From: Casuarius casuarius
Taxonomy: Eukaryota; Chordata; Aves; Casuariiformes; Casuariidae
Assembly (NCBI GenBank): GCA_003342895.1
Contig: PTFA01000081.1
Span: 1,395,397-1,459,396, forward strand
Length of the DNA: 64,000 nt
Direction of reading: 5' to 3'
Position numbers and translations under genes: made by a program
The notes under the pieces: model-generated
What the model was told of the DNA's origin: nothing
The model's database searches: none
The model's input: only the letters and a program-made list of their open reading frames with translations
Shown here: positions 13,648 through 25,300 of the stretch, one piece after another
How positions within the stretch are numbered: the stretch's first letter is position 1
How the letters are laid out: every line of letters begins with the position of its first letter

Positions 13648-16600
13648 TGTGAGTGTGAACCTTGCTAATAGCATCTTAATTCATTTTTCTGTCAAATGAT
13701 ATAGAGGGGGTGGATTTCTCAGAAGGAGAGAATTAAGTTCCTGTAAGGTCTGTGAAACTATATGGCCGAATACAGGACAGAAACCATCTGTGTGCTTCTA
13801 GTACTATCTTGATGCAAGAACCCATGGGCTGCAAGCCCTGTCTCCTCCCCAGCTTGCCTTACAGATCTGCAGCACATACATTTTGCAATTCATCTTCAAA
13901 GATGCAGGAAGTCTGATGAAGGTGATGTACTCTGCATGCACAGAGAGCTCTACGGCGTGCACGCTGTGAAGCCAGACTTCCTCCACTACAGAGTCGTTGG
14001 CACATGTGCATTTTGAACAGAAAAGGAGACTCAAACTTCCTTTCTGGGGTAAATGCTACAGTGTAAGCTCCCTGCCTGCTAGAAAGAATCCATGCCGAAG
14101 AGAAGCATTATAAATGCCTCAGCAGTGGTAAATTTTTCAGTCACTGCTGCTTCTTCAAAACATCAGTCACAGCAAGATATGAAGTTGTAGAAAACCGGGT
14201 TTCAGTAACAGCCTCCCCCAATACTTCCTTAGTCAATGCAGTTATGCTTATTAAAAATCAAAGTTCTGGCCCTCTGGAATTAGCTCAGTATGAAACTGGT
14301 AACATGAGGTGAAGCTCACAGGGTAGGAAACGGGTGCAAGGACAAAGATGCCCCAAAGGGAGCCAACAGCACACGAGTTACTGTGCAGTAACTGCCAGTG
14401 TACCTGGCCTGCGTTCAAGCCAGGCCTTGTGGATTATCACTGCTGGCACAGGGAATATTTGGCCAAAGTGTTTGCATTATCTCTAGCAAAAGTGAGATGA
14501 TATTGATGGGAAACTTGAGTGTTTCGCTCCCAGCTTTTTTGCTTAGTGTGGAGCACAAAGATATTTGGATTAGATTTAACTGTTTCAAGTGCTCAGAATT
14601 CGAGAAATTAAAGGGTTGCCCAGATACCCCAGACAATCAGTTTGTCTTGACAGCATTAACTGCAGGTGAGGGATATATGTGGCAACATGAAGGTTATAAT
14701 TAAGTATACTGAAAGAGAGTATAAATTTTCTATTTGCTGGGAGGGCAACACTGTGTTAGAAAATGCATCAGATAGCCTCCAAAATGCACTTCAATGACTG
14801 TAAACACCTCTGTAACCATTCATGTTTCCTTAGTCTTCTAGACAGAGCCATCTCCTGGCTAAAGGGTGTAATACAGCATTGAGCCTACACATGCCAAGGA
14901 ATTGCTTAGACAGAAAGAAATGTGACTTCAAATTTGAGTACCTTGGACCAGCTGATCAGCAAGTGCAGACCAGCATATCTGAGTATCTGGACCTGTGCTT
15001 TTTTAAACATACCAGAGGATTCAGTGAAGGATGCACTGAAAGAGGATGCGCTTCTGCCACTGCCAAGTTTGTGTGTGCTTACTTGAAAAACTAAGTTATT
15101 TGCTGAATTATTTTGAAAATAATGGAGAAACTGTATTTGTTATTATTTGCACTGCAGCAGTCATCAAATGAGGATCAAGGCCTCTGCCCCAAAGAGTAGA
15201 AGTCAAGGAACTTTAGCTCTTCTGCAGCAGATCTTTCAGACTTGTTGAGGGGATCCCCTTGTCCAGCTGCTGTAAGAGCTCAGGCAGAGTCTGTGCACGC
15301 AAGGGAATGCAGATTTGGCTCCTGCTTTCTCTGTGCTTTCTTAATATTCCCATTCCCAGGTTTAAAAATAGTACCCTATGTGTATACACATAATCAGCAC
15401 TATATATCTGGTAACAGTAGGGTCTAAAATTTGACCTTGGAACGTTCCCCTAGTGAGTATTCCTAGGACAGATATAAACTCTGTGAGACTATTTCTTACT
15501 GTATCTTATTCACATTCTATATTAGATTCTCAAACCTGGCATGTATTTCTCAAAGAGTCTGGACCCTTCTTTCTAATGTTTTCACATCATGAGTATAAAC
15601 TTAAATAGACACATATGATCTTATTTAATTCCAAGCATATACAAGGCTTGGTCTTGCTCCATGATAATGCTGGCAACTAAAAAATTAGGCCAACAGTCTC
15701 AGAGAGGAAGATCCATTTCCTCTGCAATACAAACTATTTTATGATTCTATTCCTTATCTTCTTTCCTTTAAACTGCCTCAAAAAAAAAGATTTTGTAATA
15801 ACTTGCCCATTGTGCATTATTTTCTAATTTCAGTGTATTCAGATTGTGGTTCCAGAAGTGTCTTAGTTTCATTTTTTTAACTTAAGAATTTTAATATTTA
15901 AGCATTGTTTCTATCCATCTTGTGATACAAGTGTTCTTCTCAATTTCCTTGATACTGTACAGAATAACAAAACTAGGGAAGACCCTTACAGTAGCTTCCT
16001 TTTGGTGCACTGTGTCTGGCTGTATGGTCTCTCCTTTTAGGAGCCCTAACATTTCTCTTTAAAAATACTTATTTTGCATATGCGCACGTGTAAGCATGCA
16101 TGCACGCGCGCACACACACACACGCGCGCACACACTCTAAGGAAAGTAACAGATGTTGTTAGCTCAAGCTTTATCCCACTTTTCTGCTAATATGCTCACC
16201 ATCCTGACCGGGAACTACTTTTTTGTGTCTTCTCAATCCCTTAGGCAAAGGCAGATAAACAGTGTTCATGTGGAATCAAGGTGCCCTATGACCTAAAAGG
16301 CCATCCGAGTGGAATTACCGAGAATTTTGCAGATTCCAATGTTTCAGGGATTCTCACAATGGACAGTGATGGGCACTGTCTTTCAGGGTCACGGTGGTAG
16401 TGTGAATCCTCTGGTGAGAAAACTGACTTACACTGTGGGCTCCAGACTGGCCTAAATCTGAAGAAGTTCAAATCACTTCTCTAAAACAGAGATCGCCCTA
16501 AGCGATGTGGATGGGGATATTTTCTACCACGTTGGCAGAATCTCTGCTGAAACAATATCAACCTGTATCTTTAATGAAGGTCCATGTCACCACCAAAAAC

Positions 16601-19600
16601 AAAAGCTCATGTAAGGCTCAAACTGGCAGGCTAGTTTTACTGGTGGTTGCTTTTTCAAGGTTTTTCTGTCTGTGGGAAAAGAAAAGGTAAGACCACAGGT
16701 GATAGGAGACATCAGGAACAGAAATAGGATCACTGGGAGCATGAAACAGACTAGTAAAATTTGAGATACAGCACTTCTGGGTATTGTGACTGAATTAAAT
16801 AAGACAAGGAAACTACACGTTGAAGAAACAGTCTCCTGTTGTTTGACTAATTTCTCCTGCAGGCAAGGAACTTTTTAAATAAACACAATTCAATCAAAGA
16901 TACCTGACTATATCATTACTTTCTTCTTCCTAATGGAGACAACCTGCAAAATTCCTATTTACTACCTAACTATATAACCATCCAGTCAAAAGAGGTATAG
17001 TACAATTTTCAGCCACTTCTGTTTAAGGCTGGATTTGTGCTAGTGACTTGTAAGTGAAAGACCTTCTAGCCTATTATCAGTCCCCAGAGCTACCTTTTAC
17101 TCCTGCTGCAAATCTTCAGGATAAACTTCAGGATAAACATCCTCCTTTTTCTTTACAGATAATTTTATACTTGTTGAGGGAAAAATTTGCACTAACTTCA
17201 TCTAGGGCATAAGACTAGAAGTTTTTTCAGGATGCTGTAACCTTGGCTCTTGTAAACAACAACACAGAGTAATTTATAATATAAATTAAGTGGTATTGCT
17301 CCCACAGGGCAGGCTGAGAGTATTCCAATTCCAAGAAGAAATTTAGTTTAAATGTGTGAGTAGATTGTTAAAAAACAGTCTGCATTTACTGATTTTATGA
17401 ACTGTATGCGTGGGAAATATTGTGCTTGTTATTAAAAAAAAAGCACTGTATGGGGATTTATTTACATCTGGAATATCTTTTGTTTGCAAAAACAACTGAA
17501 ACTCCAGTAGGCAATAGAAAGCAATGATTAGTCTGTTGTACAGGGAGGCAGACTCATACTGTCTTGCAAGGACAGCGAATCCCTTTGAAGATCCCTTCAC
17601 TAAGTTTCTTCTCATTCTTCCTCAGAGGGTGGAGTCCATCCTTTCTAACAGTACGGCCCAGAGACTCGTTCCTGACGCATCCATAGCTAATTTATAGCTA
17701 CAACAGGCTGTGTCAGAGCAGCTCTTCACCAGGGTGTTGCTTCTTCTCCTGACATCACTAACAAAAAGTGGGGATCGAAAGAACTGTAAATTTTAGGGAA
17801 GGACATGTGACTCAGCTCCAACCCTTTTCTGTTCTTACTACATCACTTCCTCATTCTTGTTTTCCTTGGGAAACTCTGCTTTGACATCTCAAAAAAATCT
17901 CTACATATGTTGTCTTGATTTTCTCCAGCTGCATGGAACAGAACCAAGACCTAGACCATTAATTCTGTCACCAGTGAAAGTGGTGTTGTTCTGCATTTAA
18001 TGTGATAAAGAATCACCAAAATACACAGGAGGAAAGCTGTGGCAAATGTTGCAGATTACCCAGTCAGACCAGTATGTATTTAGTATAAATGAGTGAACTG
18101 CTATTAATATTTATGTGGAAAAGTCTGTAACACATATAACACACAAGTATGAAAGGTATACTAACAGCTTATTTTCTTTAGTATTATTTCCATAGTGTTC
18201 ACTGCAACACATACATTAGCTGTGTTGCCCTCTACAAACTGTACAGTATTGCACATGTGCCTATATTGACTGGGGCACTGGAGGTAAAGGCATCCAATGT
18301 AAGCTTACATAACTCTATTCTAATAGTCAAATAGATGCTAACTTATCCAGTTTGCCCTGTAATTACTTCTTCCCTTTAAAATATATGCCAGTGGAAGAAA
18401 CCAAAAAATTGTCTGAGGTTTGAGAACCCAGTTCTTTCTTATGATTTGTCTAATTTATTTTAGTATGCCTTGCTGAAGGTCTTATTTGAGCCACCTAGCT
18501 AGTACTGCTGTCAGAGATTCATACCTACTTTAAAAAGCCTGTCCTTCCAGTTACTTTCTGCCAAAACCAAAAGTTCTCCCATTTTGCTGAAACTGTTTTT
18601 ACTTCACAGTGATATTTAAAGTGAAATAGAGACACTGTAAGAAAAACAACATGTACACCTAATACCAGTCACTGAAAAGTGTATTTCATGAATTCCTGGA
18701 AGGAGACAAAAATAATATTTCAAGAACATAACCTACCCCATACTACATTTTAAAAAGTGATTTATAAGTCTGATTTTCAATGTGTTTACATTCCAGCTGA
18801 AGTCAGACATATTTTTTCAGTGGACACATTTTTTCCCCCCAATATTCGTCATAATGCAGCAAATCCCTCAAAATACTGCAGAAGATTATAAATTAATGGT
18901 GCCATTTCATCATATTTGTATGGTGCATTATTTCAATTACTTTGATTTAAGGGAGACTTTTTTGGTATGCTGCATTACTTATTCCATACCTTTAACTTTT
19001 AGTTAGCTTCAAGGAAAAAGTTCTCCCATTAAAATGAAAGAAGAAAACATCAATTAAAAAAACGTGTCTTTAAGCAAGTACTACCCATGTGTGGTATTGT
19101 GGCAAAATGTTCCCATTGATTAAAAACTATTCAAAGCTCTGTTATAAATATGAATGTGCAGCTGTCAGTAGTGGTCTTGGCACTCTGATATTAACTTGGT
19201 TAAAATCAAAATAGTGGTCACGATATGCCTTGTTTAGGAAACTTCAAAAGCTATTGGAACAATCACTGTCCTCTTACCTTGAGACAACCAGTGGGAGAAT
19301 CAACATTTTCAGCATCCTCATCAGTAATTCACCAGGGAACTGGAAATAACTAATTTCCTACAAATACAGGGAGAGATGTTTATTGTTTTAAGATAACAAA
19401 TATCTGTCGTCATAAGTGCTGCAACAGCTGTGGGTCAAGTGATACGATCAGATAATATTTGTGAAATCTGCAGCTGTGGTATACAAGGTGGCAAAGATGG
19501 TAGGCTTTAAAAGATTGCTTTAGAATTAATTAGATTACGTACTGTGTTGTAATTCAACAAAAACAAATTGCATTGTTCATCCCTTTGCAAAAGTAGAAAA

Positions 19601-20598
19601 AAATGAAATATGCCATCTCTTGAGGACTACTGTTATGAGGTTCCTCTGTGTAATCCCTTCATTCTGCATGTTGCATGTTTTGCTGCATGTGTATGAAGCT
19701 ACAGCTTGGACACAAAAAAATTTCAGGCTGAGGTTAGCGGTAGTAGAACACAGAATGGTTTTAGTTAGCACATTTACTTAGTGCCATATTTTTTCAATTG
19801 AGATTTATATTTTCTGCTGAGAAAATGCATTCGGCAATGCGTGTTGCCATGTCTGTCTAGTCTGTTAGACTAATGCAGCAGTAAGAAACGAGTATCTGCA
19901 AAGAGATTAGCTGGAGTATGGTGGAGAAATCCCCAAGCGACTTTAATAACATGGTATATAATGATGGGAAATCCCAAATCAATTAATGCGAAATACCAGT
20001 GGTGTAATACAAACACCTGCACCTCTGTATATCTGTAAGTCAAAATTATTCCCAGCGTTTTGTTAAGACATACATGTTCCAAAGTAACGTAAAACCTGAT
20101 GGAATATATTGTGCCACCAGTTTTTAACAGGCAATATTCTAAACATATCTGTTATAGGCCATGTTTCAACCAGTTTAAACACTCAGTATTATTATCCACA
20201 CCCGCAACATTATAAAGTGGTTATGCTAGACTCAGTAGGTATCTTAAAGACTGGAACCATATGACTTCGCAGCACTTATGGTTTGAGAATGTGTGAAAGG
20301 ACTGGAAGGAACAGTGTAGATTACAGCAAAAGTTTTAACAAGCACACACGTTTTTTATCTTGAAAAGTCCATCCTGAAGTTCCTCAAGTTGCTAATGCCT
20401 ATAGTTACGTAAGTACGGCATTTTCTCAGCCGCTCCACGCCGTCGCGCCACACGTACCTGCTGGGAGAGCCGCCTCGTCCGCAGGAAGAAGCCGAGAAGA
20501 CAGCCCACCGTGACCGACAGCACCGAGAGAATGAGCAACCCGTTCCTTTTACAGACATCCTTGACCCGAGCGAGGATTGCGTCGAAAGCCACCGCCAT
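2151..20598 (-). CDS. SLC1A7: SLC1A7 (EAAT5), exons 1-3 of a sodium-dependent glutamate transporter, 3' part outside window
   Basis: Excitatory amino acid transporter 5 of the SLC1 family, a plasma-membrane glutamate transporter with a large chloride conductance, known mainly from retina. Three coding exons join in frame: 20458-20598 (47 codons), 19278-19357 (80 nt) and 2151-2366 (216 nt), all with GT-AG borders. Exon 1 encodes the cytosolic N-terminus and TM1 (GLLILSVLSVTVGCLLGFFL). Exon 2 gives EISYFQFPGELLMRMLKM, leading into TM2. Exon 3 holds SGLAALDAKTSSRLG, then TM3 (TYYLWTTFVAVIVGIIMVSI) and ADALLDLIR. These blocks match EAAT5 closely, and CPT2 next door supports SLC1A7 over its paralogues. 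The start ATG at 20596-20598 gives MAVAFDAILARV; an in-frame upstream ATG at 20676 would add 26 low-complexity residues and looks less likely. Exon 4 onward lies left of the window. Identity is very likely; the exact start is inferred. Confidence 0.93.
2739..2885 (-). repeat. CR1 LINE 3'-end fragment
   Basis: The stretch carrying GGTTGGAAGGGACCTCTG and then CATCTGGCC, GAAGCAGGACTAA and AAAGTGAGATCATGCTG matches the reverse complement of the familiar CR1 3' end of bird genomes, with drift. It lies in SLC1A7 intron 2. Boundaries are approximate. Confidence 0.8.
6675..6693 (+). repeat. Poly-T tract (T19)
   Basis: An uninterrupted run of 19 T on the plus strand inside SLC1A7 intron 2. It has no adjacent SINE body that I recognise, so it is listed only as a homopolymer. 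Confidence 0.9.
13615..13644. repeat. (GT)n microsatellite
   Basis: Fifteen uninterrupted GT units, followed by degenerate GAGTGTGAGTGTGA. In SLC1A7 intron 2; likely length-polymorphic. Confidence 0.95.
16094..16135. repeat. Alternating purine-pyrimidine tract (CA/CG/CATG), Z-DNA-prone
   Basis: Forty-two consecutive bases alternate purine and pyrimidine without a break: GCATGCATGCA, then a CG-rich block, a CA repeat, a second CGCGCG block and CACAC. In SLC1A7 intron 2. Alternating CG and CA steps are the classic Z-DNA-forming sequence. Confidence 0.9.
19278..19357 (-). CDS. SLC1A7: SLC1A7 coding exon 2
   Basis: An 80-nt exon read on the minus strand between a TTTGTAG acceptor and a GTAAGAG donor. 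It encodes EISYFQFPGELLMRMLKM, then LILPLVVS, the conserved stretch entering TM2 of SLC1 transporters. Too short to show as a long ORF; recognised by family similarity and phase with exons 1 and 3. Confidence 0.92.
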
Positions 20599-20760
20599 GC
20601 TGCCCTGGGTGCTCCCCGGGGAAGAATCAGCATCCCCCGGGGCGAGGGTTCGCCAGCTCCTCCCGCCGGAGGGCACCGCTCCGGCTCTGCACAGATCAGA
20701 TCAAAGCACGCGCAGCGCCGCGTAGCTGGCCCGCAAGGTCACCCCTCTGCCAGTGGCCAC
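20400..20760. promoter_or_regulatory. SLC1A7: CpG-rich SLC1A7 5' region
   Basis: GC and CpG content rise sharply around SLC1A7 exon 1 and just upstream of its start codon compared with the AT-rich intron beside it. This is consistent with a CpG-island promoter on the minus strand. No TATA box is evident. The extent is judged by eye. Confidence 0.6.
20458..20598 (-). CDS. SLC1A7: SLC1A7 coding exon 1
   Basis: Encodes 47 residues from MAVAFDAILAR to RTRRLSQQ. It ends exactly on a codon (CAG CAG) before a GTACGTG donor at 20451-20457. It contains the first transmembrane helix and the basic RTRR segment after it. It sits in a GC-rich block, as expected of a first exon. Confidence 0.92.
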
Positions 20761-21780
20761 CAAGCAAGCAGCTGGCATTATTGTTCCAAATTAATACCGA
20801 CAATCCTATTACCGAACACATCATTAAGAACCTGGAAGGAGATTAGGGAGCTCTGGAAAACTGGAACAGAATGCAGTAGTATGGCTAAAAGCAGCCTGCT
20901 TCCAAACACAGCGACACCCGGGGAAGAAAGGTAACGTTGTAGCGCGTCCCCCCGAATTCCCATGTGGGGTCTGAACAGCCAAACCTAATGAGGCAACAGC
21001 CGGCCTTATGCCTTTAAAGTACTAAAAGTAACTTTACCGCGTAGCTCCTGTAAGGGCAGCGCAGGTAAGGTCTGGAGCTGGACTATCACAACAGGGCGAG
21101 CTAGGTGAAACTGGGCTTCATTAACTAAAGCAGGCTTGGTATTTTTTGTTGTTCTTAGTAAATATAAATATAAAAGAAACTGAATGAGTAGAATAAGAGG
21201 TATATATCAAACAGAAACTACCACTCTGCTGGGGCCTACGAGGACGCTCCCCGGCGTTTGGCATTTATCATCCGGGAAGTGAAATGATTTCACTTTTTCC
21301 TCCTACCACTATGTTGATTAGAGTAGGGCCAATTTACTTTCAGAGGATTATCAGACTAAGCTGCGCGGATTTGCTTTCCTTTCCTTCGCTGTGCCTGCAC
21401 TCGCTCCAAACAGATTTTTCTGCTAATGACTGATAAAAATACACTACTGTAACTATTGCTACACTACGTTTTCTTACAGAAGTGTTACCGTTGTGTCTGG
21501 GTTAGTATTCTAGTGTTATTCAGTATTTTTATGGAAAATATTCCATACTCTCGTTACAATAAATTTGATATTTATCATACTGTGTTTTTATACGGTGTGT
21601 GTGAGCAAGTGCTTGTGTGGGTAGAAAAGTGCACGAGAAACTAAGTTTTCTTCAGGAAGCTCTGGATGCTCTATGGTCAATGAGCCATAGGGGCACTCCC
21701 CAAAAAAGAGGAAAGAAGAAAATTCTGGGTTGTGCACGCTGAATGAGTAAGAGCGCTGTCTCCCAAAGAGGATTTAATCA
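20761..21780. other. Intergenic spacer between SLC1A7 and CPT2 promoters
   Basis: About 1 kb of ordinary to AT-rich sequence between two head-to-head promoters. Short open frames are present, none recognisable. No repeat family was identified. Confidence 0.6.
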
Positions 21781-22350
21781 CATAAAATTGCGCTGGCGCA
21801 GATGTAAACGCGCCGCGAGACACCGCGCCCTTCAGGAGCCGCCTCGGCGCCGCCCGGGGTCACCGCGACACGGAGCGCAGCTGCCCACCCGAGGGCGTTG
21901 GGCGCCGGGCGGCCGCGGGAGGAGCCGCCCCCGCTCCCNNNNNNNNNNNNNNNNNNNNNNNNNNNNNNNNNNNNNNNNNNNNNNNNNNNNNNNNNNNNNN
22001 NNNNNNNNNNNNNNNNNNNNNNNNNNNNNNNNNNNNNNNNNNNNNNNNNNNNGCAACGGCGGCGGCGGCGCGCGCGCGGCGGGGCTACGGCAGCGCCGGC
22101 GCCGCCGAGTACCTGCAGCGCAGCATCGTGCCCACCATGCACTACCAGAAGAGCCTGCCCAGGTACCGCGGGGCGCCCGCCGGGGCCTCGCGGCCGGCCT
22201 GGGGCGGGGGGAGGGGGCGGCGGTAACGGCTCGCCGCGACCGTTACTGAGGGGGGCGCGCGCGTGGGCGGCCGTGTGGGGCCGGCGGGAGCCCTGCGGCG
22301 CGGAGCGGACAGGGAAGGAGACGAAACTCCCCGTAGCCCTGCGGCGTAGC
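21781..22350 (+). promoter_or_regulatory. CPT2: CPT2 CpG-island promoter and first exon region
   Basis: Very GC- and CpG-rich block surrounding the assembly gap and CPT2 exon 1. Near its upstream edge, 21789-21800 reads TGCGCTGGCGCA, a palindrome-like match to the NRF1 site (TGCGCATGCGCA, differing in the two central bases). That would suit a nuclear gene for a mitochondrial enzyme, but it is inferred from the motif only. Confidence 0.6.
21939..22052. other. Assembly gap (114 N) over CPT2 exon 1 start
   Basis: One hundred and fourteen N bases inside an extremely GC-rich block. The CPT2 reading frame is open immediately after the gap, and no plausible in-frame ATG precedes it, so the initiator codon and part of the mitochondrial targeting peptide are probably missing here. 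Confidence 0.95.
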
Positions 22351-25300
22351 CGCGTCCGGCGCATCCTTGCCTGTAAGATACTGAGACTTTTCACTGTAAT
22401 AACAAGTTGTTCCAGTTGGGTTTTCACCCTGTTTTTCTTACCAGAAGAACTTTATGTCCATCTATTCCATTTCTTTCCATCCTCCTCTTCCACAAGTAAC
22501 GTTTCAGCTCTTTGGGTAATACAGGGTGTTATAAAGGATAGGAAAGAGGGACTAATGTGTAGGAAATGGGTCTTCATTAGTCCTACTGCTCATGAAGTGT
22601 GTGTCTCTCCCTTTTCCCCTTCCCTCAGACTGCCCATTCCCAAACTAGAAGATACAATCAGGAGATACCTGAACGCCCAAAAACCTCTTTTAAATGATGA
22701 CCAGTTCAGGTATGGACAAACAAGATACGCATATCGCAGTGTTATTTGCTGCGTCAAAGCCGAGTGTTAAATATCAAAAATATGACAGCCTTTTGCCTGG
22801 TTTATTGGTTGCTTTAGGAAAACAGAGGAACTTGCTCATCGCTTTGAAAAAGGAATTGGAAGACAGCTGCAGGAGCAACTAGTTGCTCAAGACAATCTTA
22901 ACAAGCATACTAGTTACATCACAGGTATGTTGGCCTACAGGATAAAGTCTTCAGATCATCATGCTTGATAACAGTTTATAATGCCAGAAATAAAATAGGT
23001 TGAAGTTCAAGCTGTCTGTTGCATCAGCTTGGAGTAACAAGCTGTGAAGTTTACCTGTGACAGTATTTGACCAAATTATGAGTGCCTCTCTGGTGGACAG
23101 AAGACTCTACTTCTTGTAATCTTTATATACCAGAATTCTGCAGGACAGTCTACTGCTGTTTAAAAAGAATCCTGATCCTAAAGACTTTTTTTTTTCCTTT
23201 TTAAATAAAGAATTTCAAAGCCACTAGCAAAATATGGTAAAATGCTGTGGAATTAAAAACAATGGAAGGGAGGGGTGAACCACTGTCCTAATACTTTTTT
23301 TTTCTTTCTTTTTTTTTTTTTTTTACAAATTGATTACCTAAGAAATATATTTCTGTAATCTGATCACTTTGCTGAAAACAGAATTTCTCTATGGCATATA
23401 GTATTATTTTTTAGTTTGTTCATTTGTAGCGGAACACCATGCATTCTGCAGTGCCTTTGTAAAGGGGAAATAGTTAAAATCACTGCAGATTTCTTATGTT
23501 AAAATATCTTTTTTAAGGGTAGAGTTTTTAAGTGCAGGATGGACAGCTTTGCAGGAATATTCTGTAACCATTATTTCTTGGGAAAATCATCTCAGTGCTG
23601 GTATAAGAGATGGATGGATATCGAAAGTATTTTTTCATGACTTACTGTATTTAAATTTGAGTTTGCAGTGGTTATCTTTTTTCTTTCTTTTTTTCATTGC
23701 TATTTATATTTAGGTTAATAGAGGAACTTAGCTCTAGTAACTCCTTTAAAGAAACTACAGCAATTTCCTTCAAATAATTTCAAGTTATTTAGCAAGAAAA
23801 AACTGAACTTTGGGAGGCAGAAGAGGACAGTGCTCCAAACTTAAAAAAAAAAAAAAAAAAAAGAAAAACCTCCAAAACCTTATTCTTTTAGAGAGCAAGA
23901 CAATGAGAGAGACAGAAAGAGGAAGATGAGAATAAAGAAAAACATGCATAATGAAGGTCAAAAAATGGAGACAAAGAGAAAGAATGGAAAGAGTGAAAGA
24001 AAAGTAAGCGTATAGTTTTAGGTTAGTGATTCTTACTTATTGTTGCTTCCACTGACTTCCAAATGTGAATATCTGCTAATGAAGGTATTGGATAGATAGC
24101 AACAGAGGTGGAAATGTTCAGATACCTATGCAAATAGTATTTTACATGTTGTCCAGCTAATGCACTTCTATCCTTGGAATCTACTGACAATACCCAGAAA
24201 GGTGTTAGCTTAATAAATTGCCCAGCAACCACAAATTCTGTAGAAAATACCACATTATTTCACATAAGCTGCCGTTCAGTTTATTAGCTTATGTTTTCCT
24301 TTCACTTTGAACAGTATCTGGGGTTCTAACTGGTGACTGTATGGTGTTTATCAACAATAACCAGCATGCTACTTTGTGTCAGAGAACTACAGTGTGTTTG
24401 CTTTTTTTTTTTTTTTTTTCCCCTTCCTCCCTCCCTCCCACTGGCCTTATGAAAGACCTGTTCCACTTGAAACTGGTTGCTGAAGCTGTGTACAGTTGCC
24501 TCCACCCTGGACTTTAAAGTCTGAAGTTAAAAGATTATATGATGATGAGGCATGTGGTTATAAAGCTATAGACGGATGGCAAATATTCACCTGTGAGGAC
24601 TTGGAATTAAAATTGTGACTTAGGTTTGTGAGTCCCCAGTAGCCTTCTTACACCCCAGCTGGAAGTTTCTACTTGGGACTGATCCAGGATTAGAAAAGTT
24701 AATACATTAGCTGCCATGAGAGGAAATCTGTGTGCACTTGCTTTGTTTGTCTACTTCCAGTCAATGCTTAATACCATGACTTACTGGGTGTAAAGTTCTT
24801 AATGATGATGAAAAAGGAGGTGCTTTAAAAATCCCTTAGCTTCCTATACCTCCTGGATTTTTGTTTACTCATAAACTCGTATGACTGCACTGTAGAGCTA
24901 TGATTAACTCATTTGGTTATGGCAAGCACACATCCTTTCGGTCACATTCATGCTTCTTGGTATGCTGACAGGCCACATGGTGAAATGAGACTGTTTAGAA
25001 GACCTGCAGATATTAAATGTAATACTTTTTTCTGAAGCCCGCTCTTGCCCTGGAACAATAACCTTGAGGTCCCCTCTCACCTCTTCTTACTGCCAGCTTT
25101 AAAGCTGGCAATGCATTATCCAATGGTAATGTATTGGTATCAAGAGCTCTGTTCAGTGCTGATCATTCTGGTGCATAGAAAGAGGAAGGAGGGGAAAATG
25201 CAAGACAGCAAATATAGATGGAAGAATGCTGCCAAGAATGGGAGGAATAACAAGAAGAACAAACAATGAGGGAAACACTGGATCAGAAATAGAGTTGGTC

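Larger units (their letters stand above)
2367..19277 (-). other. SLC1A7: SLC1A7 intron 2 (16.9 kb)
   Basis: A long AT-rich intron. It holds a CR1 LINE 3' fragment near 2.74-2.89 kb, a T19 tract at 6675-6693, a GT dinucleotide repeat at 13615-13644 and an alternating purine-pyrimidine tract at 16094-16135. The open frames in it, up to about 100 codons, show no family I recognise. No RNA gene was seen. Confidence 0.75.

Noticed and set aside
14398..14703. 101-codon plus-strand frame in SLC1A7 intron 2
   Set aside because: Starts at a non-ATG codon, no recognisable domain, and overlapped by another frame on the opposite strand.
21774..22770. Long open frames on both strands across the N gap (up to 290 codons)
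   Set aside because: They run through unknown bases and CpG-rich sequence. The true CPT2 frame is a different one, fixed by splice sites and by EYLQRSIV.
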